DNA of 8,133 nt, from contig PMOF01000266.1 of the NCBI GenBank assembly GCA_003162495.1, forward strand, positions 1-8,133, read 5' to 3'. A program made the position numbers and the translations under genes. Source of the stretch: Acidobacteriaceae bacterium (GTDB lineage: Bacteria > Acidobacteriota > Terriglobia > Terriglobales > Acidobacteriaceae). The notes under the pieces are model-generated. The model saw only the letters and a list, made by a program, of their open reading frames with translations. It ran no database searches and had not been told where the DNA came from. This document shows positions 4,898-8,133 of this stretch, piece after piece (the stretch's first letter is position 1; the number at the start of each line of letters is the position of its first letter).

Positions 4898-6118
4898 CTA
4901 AATGCCCTCTGGCTTTTTCTTCTCTTCCCTGGGCGCAGGCGCCGCATGTTGCGCAGGCGCTGCACGCTCGACAGGCGCAGCACGCTCTACGGGCGCAGCA
5001 CGTTCTGCAGGCGCTCCATGTTGCGCGGGCGCAGCGCGTTCCGCAGGCGCGGCGTGTTCCACTGGAGCAGCACGTTCCCTGGGAGCAGCACGCTCTACTG
5101 GCGCAGCACGCTCTTCAGGCGCGGCGTGTTCCACCGGAGCGGCGCGTTCCCTGGGCGCAGCACGCTCTACTGGCGCGGCACGCTCTGCCGGCGAGGCATG
5201 TTCCACTGGAGCAGCACGTTCCCTGGGCGCAGCATGTTCTGCAGGAACCGTGCGTTCCGCCTGATGCACAGGAGCCCCACGCTCCGTCGTATGTGCGGGC
5301 GCGGTACGCTCTGCTGGAGTGTTGGTGCGCGTACCCGCGCGCGATTCACCCGCGGTCCTCGATCCGGACTCCGCCACCGCGCCGCCGCCAGTCTTCATGC
5401 CCGCTGGCGCAGCATGCCTTTCAGCCGGCAACGGCCTCGCCGCAACCAGCGTGTGCGGACGCCCGCCATTCGCCTTCGCATAAGAAGTCTTGTCGTTCCT
5501 CGCCGACGAAATATGCTGCGTCTGGTAACGTGTCGGAGCCGTATGCGGCTGGTGCATGGCTGCCTGCTCCTGAGGGGTAGGCCGGTGTTGAACGCCGCCC
5601 GGCCCGCCACTGTAGGCCACGCGGCCCGAGTTCGCCACCCGGGACTGCTCAACGATCGTCCGGTTCACATAAGTGTTGTGAATGATGGTGGTATTTACGT
5701 GCATCACCGCCGTGTTATACGCGAATGACCTACCTCGCCACTCGCCGCCGGCAAAGCCGATTCCCAGATAACCGCCGCCGTAATTCACTCCGCCGTAGTA
5801 GCCCACTTCGGGACCCCAGTAGCCATCGTTGAAAACATACTGACCGTTGTTCCATCCCCAATAGCCGGGCGTCCACAGCGCGCCCTCATATGGCGCCGGA
5901 ACCCACGCGCCCGGAACCCAGAAATAGCCGTCCTCGCCATAGCCCCAGTATCCCGGCATCCACATCAGATCCGGCTCTGGGCAAACCGGCTGCTCATAGA
6001 TCGGCAGCATCGGCGGGGCAAACCCGACACTGATAAACACCCCTGCGCGCGAAGGCGCGGGAAGTAGAGAAAAAAGCAGCACCAGCATCAGCCAGCGTGC
6101 GGAGCGGAGCACTTGCAT
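4898..6118 (-). CDS. Secreted WXXGXW-repeat protein with ERAAPV hexapeptide tail
   Basis: This 406-residue exported protein is of unknown function and is a paralogue of the next gene downstream. A signal peptide spans residues 1-25 (SRA then G26). W-x-P-G-x-W motifs stand at WMPGYW (53-58), WVPGAW (67-72) and WTPGYW (82-87), followed by a Gly/Tyr-rich stretch. C46 is the only cysteine, conserved in position with the paralogue. Residues 288-395 are 18 uninterrupted hexapeptides, mostly ER/EH-A-A-P-x, with two more at 270-275 and 279-284 split by three-residue gaps. The tail ends in a basic PREEKKKPEGI. Alternating charge and Ala-Pro suggest an extended rod or spacer that may span peptidoglycan, which is an inference. 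The ATG has GAGGAGG (6133-6127) eight bases upstream. Confidence 0.85.
   Translation of the reverse strand: MQVLRSARWLMLVLLFSLLPAPSRAGVFISVGFAPPMLPIYEQPVCPEPDLMWMPGYWGYGEDGYFWVPGAWVPAPYEGALWTPGYWGWNNGQYVFNDGYWGPEVGYYGGVNYGGGYLGIGFAGGEWRGRSFAYNTAVMHVNTTIIHNTYVNRTIVEQSRVANSGRVAYSGGPGGVQHRPTPQEQAAMHQPHTAPTRYQTQHISSARNDKTSYAKANGGRPHTLVAARPLPAERHAAPAGMKTGGGAVAESGSRTAGESRAGTRTNTPAERTAPAHTTERGAPVHQAERTVPAEHAAPRERAAPVEHASPAERAAPVERAAPRERAAPVEHAAPEERAAPVERAAPRERAAPVEHAAPAERAAPAQHGAPAERAAPVERAAPVERAAPAQHAAPAPREEKKKPEGI
4934..5257 (-). repeat. 18-bp tandem repeat array coding ERAAPV hexapeptides
   Basis: Eighteen in-frame 18-base units encode residues 288-395 of the 406-residue protein. A higher-order period of 72 bases is visible: three four-hexad blocks at 5257-5186, 5185-5114 and 5113-5042. 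The second and third match at about 65 of 72 bases by hand count. No unit contains a stop in most frames, which is why long reading frames appear on both strands here; those are by-products of the repeat. Confidence 0.9.
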
Positions 6119-6525
6119 AAGAAATTCCTCCTCTTAATCTTTTTGTGAATCAAGTCCCAAACGCCATGGGGCGGTCAGCCTATTCAATTTGGAACCCAGC
6201 CCGTCGATTTGGGTTGCACACCCCGGGAAAACCTGCTTTTCGTCCCGTCCACTTGCCGTCGCTCATGTCCCGCTCGTACCCGCTGGGCGCAGAGCCCCCA
6301 TCGCGCCGGGGTTCAAGATTAAATGGGATGAAATGGCAGGAAAGCGTGGCCGGCGGAATGAGCGCCAGAGCCCTTTGGCAGGCAGGAGCAACTGCTGTCC
6401 ATCAGCCGCCCCGCCTGCCGGGCTTTCATTATGGAATTAAACTAATCACCTCGCCCAATCGAGGTCTGTCCAGTATTGCTCAGGTCAGGAAATTTGTCTG
6501 CTTTGCCTTTTGCGAAGATTCCTGG
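6119..6525 (-). promoter_or_regulatory. 407-base intergenic region upstream of the ERAAPV gene
   Basis: No gene is supported here; a plus-strand open frame crosses it only because it shadows the minus-strand gene beyond. Contents seen: the Shine-Dalgarno site GAGGAGG (6133-6127), a structured inverted repeat (6369-6424), and a small 6-bp hairpin (6448-6465) about 60 bases past the upstream stop that might be a weak terminator. An AT-rich stretch at 6120-6160 lies just before the gene start. The length allows a separate promoter, but I cannot place -35/-10 boxes. Confidence 0.45.
6369..6424. repeat. Intergenic inverted repeat with bulged 12-bp stem
   Basis: AGCCC plus GGCAGGC (6369-6373 and 6377-6383) pair with GCCTGCC plus GGGCT (6413-6419 and 6420-6424), leaving a three-base TTT bulge on one arm and a 29-base loop. 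The loop itself can form a small AGCA/TGCT stem. It lies about 100 bases beyond the 324-residue gene on the minus strand and about 250 bases before the next. It may be a transcript end or a leader structure; the role is unknown. Confidence 0.45.
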
Positions 6526-7500
6526 TCACGGGCGAATGCTCAGACCGACGCCCACAACGTGGCGCGCCTCGAGGTTCACCGGCACCAGAACAAAAGGCGG
6601 CGCGGGCGCGGGCAGGCCGGTGGGGACCGCCGTGGTACCGATCATGCCCGCTACCTGTCCCACACCAATATCGAACGCAAAGTGCGGGTGCTTGATTTGC
6701 GTGACCCGGACCGCATAATCGAGGGTCGTGGGGAGGTGCGCCCTGCCGCCGGGAGGGTAAAGGATCGCTCCCAGATTTACGGCGGTCGGCGGCTGCTGCG
6801 TAAACCCAGCAGCCGGCACAATCACCGTCTTAAACGGACCCGGCAGCGGAATCCCCAAGCCGCCGAACAGCCGTCCGCCAAACCGCGTTGCCTGACCACC
6901 GATGCCGAAGATCGAAGCATTGGTCGCCTTCCAGCCCAGATTGACCAGGAAGGGCACGGGCGGATGCGCCCATGTTTTAGTGGCCGCCACATACACGTCG
7001 CCATTGCTATAGCTCTTCAGAACCCCGAAGAGCTCCTGGTTCAGCGCCCCGCTCACAAAGTGGTCCCCGGTGCGCACCACGCCGCCCACGGCAAATCCCG
7101 GCGTCCAGGGACCAAACTGCCCGTCTTTGATCGCCACCACTTTGGCGTTAAAGATGTTCATCCCCGCAAAGTGCCACAGGCTGCTGAACGCAGTGCTGTC
7201 GCCCGTCCAGTGCACGCTCCGCGTGTAACCCACCTCGGCGCGGTTGGCAAAGCCCTCGGCAATGTTGAAGGTGTGAATATCGCCGATCACCTTGTTAACG
7301 TTCACAAAGTGGTAACCCACCGCCGGGTGTGAAAAGACATGGTCCTTCTCGCTCAGGACCACGTAGGCCGTCGGGGTGATAAATCCCCCGGTCTGTCCTT
7401 CCAGCGTCAGGTTTTGCGCATTGAGCCCGTTCGCCCCCAGCATCGCCCAAACAACAAAAAGGCCGAACACGGAGAGGTTGCGTAGAATGCGAAGATTCAC
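6526..7500 (-). CDS. Probable envelope or outer-membrane protein, DUF3034-like
   Basis: The start is set at GTG 7500-7498, giving 324 residues: GGAGG (7511-7507) is six bases upstream and a signal peptide follows at once (basic N-terminus, hydrophobic core, LNA cleavage site before Q29). A longer frame from 7578 adds 26 polar residues before the signal and looks wrong. The mature protein is rich in Gly, aromatics and alternating polar/hydrophobic runs, such as FITPTAYVV, RAEVGYTRSVHW, TPGFAVGGVV and DVYVAATKTW. This fits a beta-barrel. The order GG-x-TP, NR-x-EVGYTR and PGFAVG faintly resembles DUF3034; that link is tentative. It ends in GVGLSIRP, without the usual C-terminal aromatic. The downstream genes are separated by 407 bases, so a shared transcript is uncertain. 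Confidence 0.75.
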   Translation of the reverse strand: MNLRILRNLSVFGLFVVWAMLGANGLNAQNLTLEGQTGGFITPTAYVVLSEKDHVFSHPAVGYHFVNVNKVIGDIHTFNIAEGFANRAEVGYTRSVHWTGDSTAFSSLWHFAGMNIFNAKVVAIKDGQFGPWTPGFAVGGVVRTGDHFVSGALNQELFGVLKSYSNGDVYVAATKTWAHPPVPFLVNLGWKATNASIFGIGGQATRFGGRLFGGLGIPLPGPFKTVIVPAAGFTQQPPTAVNLGAILYPPGGRAHLPTTLDYAVRVTQIKHPHFAFDIGVGQVAGMIGTTAVPTGLPAPAPPFVLVPVNLEARHVVGVGLSIRP

Positions 7501-7626
7501 TATGAGCCTCCATTGATTTCGATGGAACTCAGTTGCCTGATTCCAGTGTCTTTTGAAAACCATCCTGTTGTAACACAACCCAAGCTGAGCCGTCTCCCCC
7601 GCCGCGCTTCCGATTGTGGGTCACTT

Positions 7627-7671
7627 TGAAGGGTACGGGCTTCGGCCCGTACATCAAGCCCAACCATTTGA
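7627..7671. repeat. Palindromic intergenic repeat, copy 1 (UUCG loop)
   Basis: This is a 45-base unit centred on the 8-bp stem GTACGGGC (7633-7640) with GCCCGTAC (7645-7652) and a TTCG loop. It matches copy 2 at 43 of 45 positions. The C-G pair closing TTCG makes a very stable cUUCGg tetraloop in RNA. It resembles REP-type elements. Confidence 0.85.
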
Positions 7672-7672
7672 A

Positions 7673-7717
7673 TGAAGGGTACGGGCTACGGCCCGTACAT
7701 CAAGCCCAACGATTTGA
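7673..7717. repeat. Palindromic intergenic repeat, copy 2 (UACG loop)
   Basis: This is the second 45-base copy, offset by 46 bases. It has the same 8-bp stem (7679-7686 with 7691-7698) and a TACG loop, so the UNCG tetraloop class is kept. The only other difference from copy 1 is C to G near the end (7665 against 7711). Confidence 0.85.
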
Positions 7718-7719
7718 GT

Positions 7720-7741
7720 GGGCTTTAGCCCTGAGGCAGGG
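7720..7741. repeat. Overlapping short palindromes after the 45-base repeats
   Basis: GGGCT-TT-AGCCC (7720-7731) shares its last three bases with CCCTG-AGG-CAGGG (7729-7741), so only one of the two hairpins can form at a time. It directly follows the second 45-base repeat and may be part of the same composite intergenic element. Confidence 0.5.
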
Positions 7742-7817
7742 ATTCAATTCAAACTGAACCCCCGCCACGCTTCCCGTTGGCCCGATAAACCGCTCATGCA
7801 AGTGCTAAACTCACCCC

Positions 7818-8133
7818 ATGCCGCGCGGATTCTTTATCACCTTCGAAGGTCTCGACGGCTCCGGCAAAACCACCCAAATCAAGCGTTTGGCTGCCTGGAT
7901 CAAAACCCGCAACCCGGCGGACGATCCCGTCCTCATCCGCCAGCCCGGCGGAACCCCCACGGGCGACCGCATCCGCGCCCTGGTCCTCGATTCCCGCTCC
8001 ACCGGCCTCGCGCCCATGGCGGAGATGGCCCTGATGTTTGCCGACCGCTCCCAGGCCATTGCGGAGGTGATCCAGCCCGCGCTCGATGCCGGCAAAATCG
8101 TCCTCTGCGACCGCTTCACTGACTCCACGGAGG
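7818..8133 (+). CDS. tmk: Thymidylate kinase, N-terminal 105 codons (runs off the window)
   Basis: The kinase converts dTMP to dTDP with ATP in the cytoplasm, for dTTP synthesis. From the ATG the frame stays open to the window end. The P-loop is GLDGSGKT (residues 11-18) after the family-typical FFITFE. Residues 41-53 (RQPGGTPTGDRIR) correspond to the usual REPGGT-x-x-GE-x-IR dTMP-binding segment, here with Q for E and D for E. FADRSQ (74-79) and DRFTDST (98-104) match the DR-x-Q and DRY-x-DS motifs. Full-length enzymes have about 205-215 residues, so roughly half is present. No Shine-Dalgarno site precedes the start, but no upstream in-frame start fits better. Open frames on the other strand and in another plus frame across this stretch are shadows. 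Confidence 0.94.
   Translation, partial: MPRGFFITFEGLDGSGKTTQIKRLAAWIKTRNPADDPVLIRQPGGTPTGDRIRALVLDSRSTGLAPMAEMALMFADRSQAIAEVIQPALDAGKIVLCDRFTDSTE

Larger units (their letters stand above)
7501..7817. promoter_or_regulatory. Divergent intergenic region with palindromic repeats
   Basis: This 317-base stretch lies between two divergent genes and should hold the promoter of each. It contains the GTG gene's Shine-Dalgarno site (7511-7507), TTGTGTTACAA on the minus strand (7578-7568, a short inverted repeat), the two 45-base repeats, a GGGCTTTAGCCC palindrome (7720-7731) overlapping a CCCTG/CAGGG hairpin (7729-7741), and an imperfect 21-base direct repeat on both sides (7596-7616 and 7759-7779). 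No clear Shine-Dalgarno site precedes the tmk ATG. Confidence 0.6.

Noticed and set aside
4700..5728. Long plus-strand open frames (over 340 and 270 codons) opposite the ERAAPV gene
   Set aside because: They arise from the 18-base repeat, whose units lack stops in most frames. Their products are monotonous Arg/Ser or Ala/Gln/His repeats with no start context, while the minus frame has signal peptide, motif conservation with its paralogue, and a Shine-Dalgarno site.
6301..6340. GGTTCAAGATT on the plus strand as a tRNA T-loop
   Set aside because: No matching acceptor, anticodon or D-arm could be found at tRNA distances on either side.
6145..7332. 395-codon plus-strand open frame opposite the envelope gene
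   Set aside because: Composition is Arg/His/Pro-rich and lacks motifs; the minus frame has a signal peptide and a Shine-Dalgarno-supported start.
7627..7717. Two similar repeats as a minimal CRISPR array
   Set aside because: The copies are separated by a single base with no spacer, are strongly palindromic and have no cas genes nearby.
7718..8128. Plus-frame open frame starting at 7718 and minus-strand frame at 7811-8128
   Set aside because: Both overlap tmk in wrong frames. The P-loop and DRF-x-DS motifs are in the frame starting at 7818, which simply has no stop inside the window.

Overview
The window looks like a chromosomal segment of a GC-rich Gram-negative bacterium, most likely an Acidobacteriota member. 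This is inferred from tandem DUF507 genes, signal-peptide WXXGXW-repeat proteins, GC-rich codon use and short palindromic intergenic repeats of a kind I associate with that phylum. No database search was possible, so the taxonomy is an inference.

Left part (1-1116, minus strand). The first 19 bases read on the minus strand as the 5' end of a tRNA-Glu cut by the window edge. Upstream of it on the same strand is a compact operon: a [2Fe-2S] thioredoxin-like ferredoxin with a TTG start, then two DUF507 genes that overlap by 4 bases. A 36-codon reading frame may sit between the ferredoxin and the first DUF507 gene.

Centre left (1259-3639, plus strand). A conserved-looking acidic protein of unknown function is followed 5 bases later by recJ, the single-strand DNA exonuclease. 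Their promoter probably lies in the divergent 142-base spacer shared with the ferredoxin operon. A strong hairpin separates recJ from the convergent gene that follows.

Centre right (3718-7500, minus strand). Two tandem paralogues (312 and 406 residues) are about 80% identical over the mature N-terminal region and carry three W-x-P-G-x-W motifs each, but have different low-complexity tails. The larger ends in an 18-fold hexapeptide array (consensus ERAAPV). Each is followed by a long hairpin, and the two hairpins look related. Upstream on the same strand is a probable outer-membrane or envelope protein (324 residues) whose real start is a GTG with a good Shine-Dalgarno site. This stretch looks like cell-envelope accessory content.

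Right edge (7501-8133). An intergenic region holds two near-identical 45-base repeats, each with an 8-bp stem capped by a UNCG tetraloop, and these are bracketed by an imperfect 21-base direct repeat. It is followed by the first 105 codons of tmk (thymidylate kinase), truncated by the window end.

I found no CRISPR array, transposase, prophage or defence system. The most unusual items are the repeat-tailed paralogue pair with its duplicated hairpins, the UNCG repeat pair, and the small overlapping frame in the ferredoxin operon.
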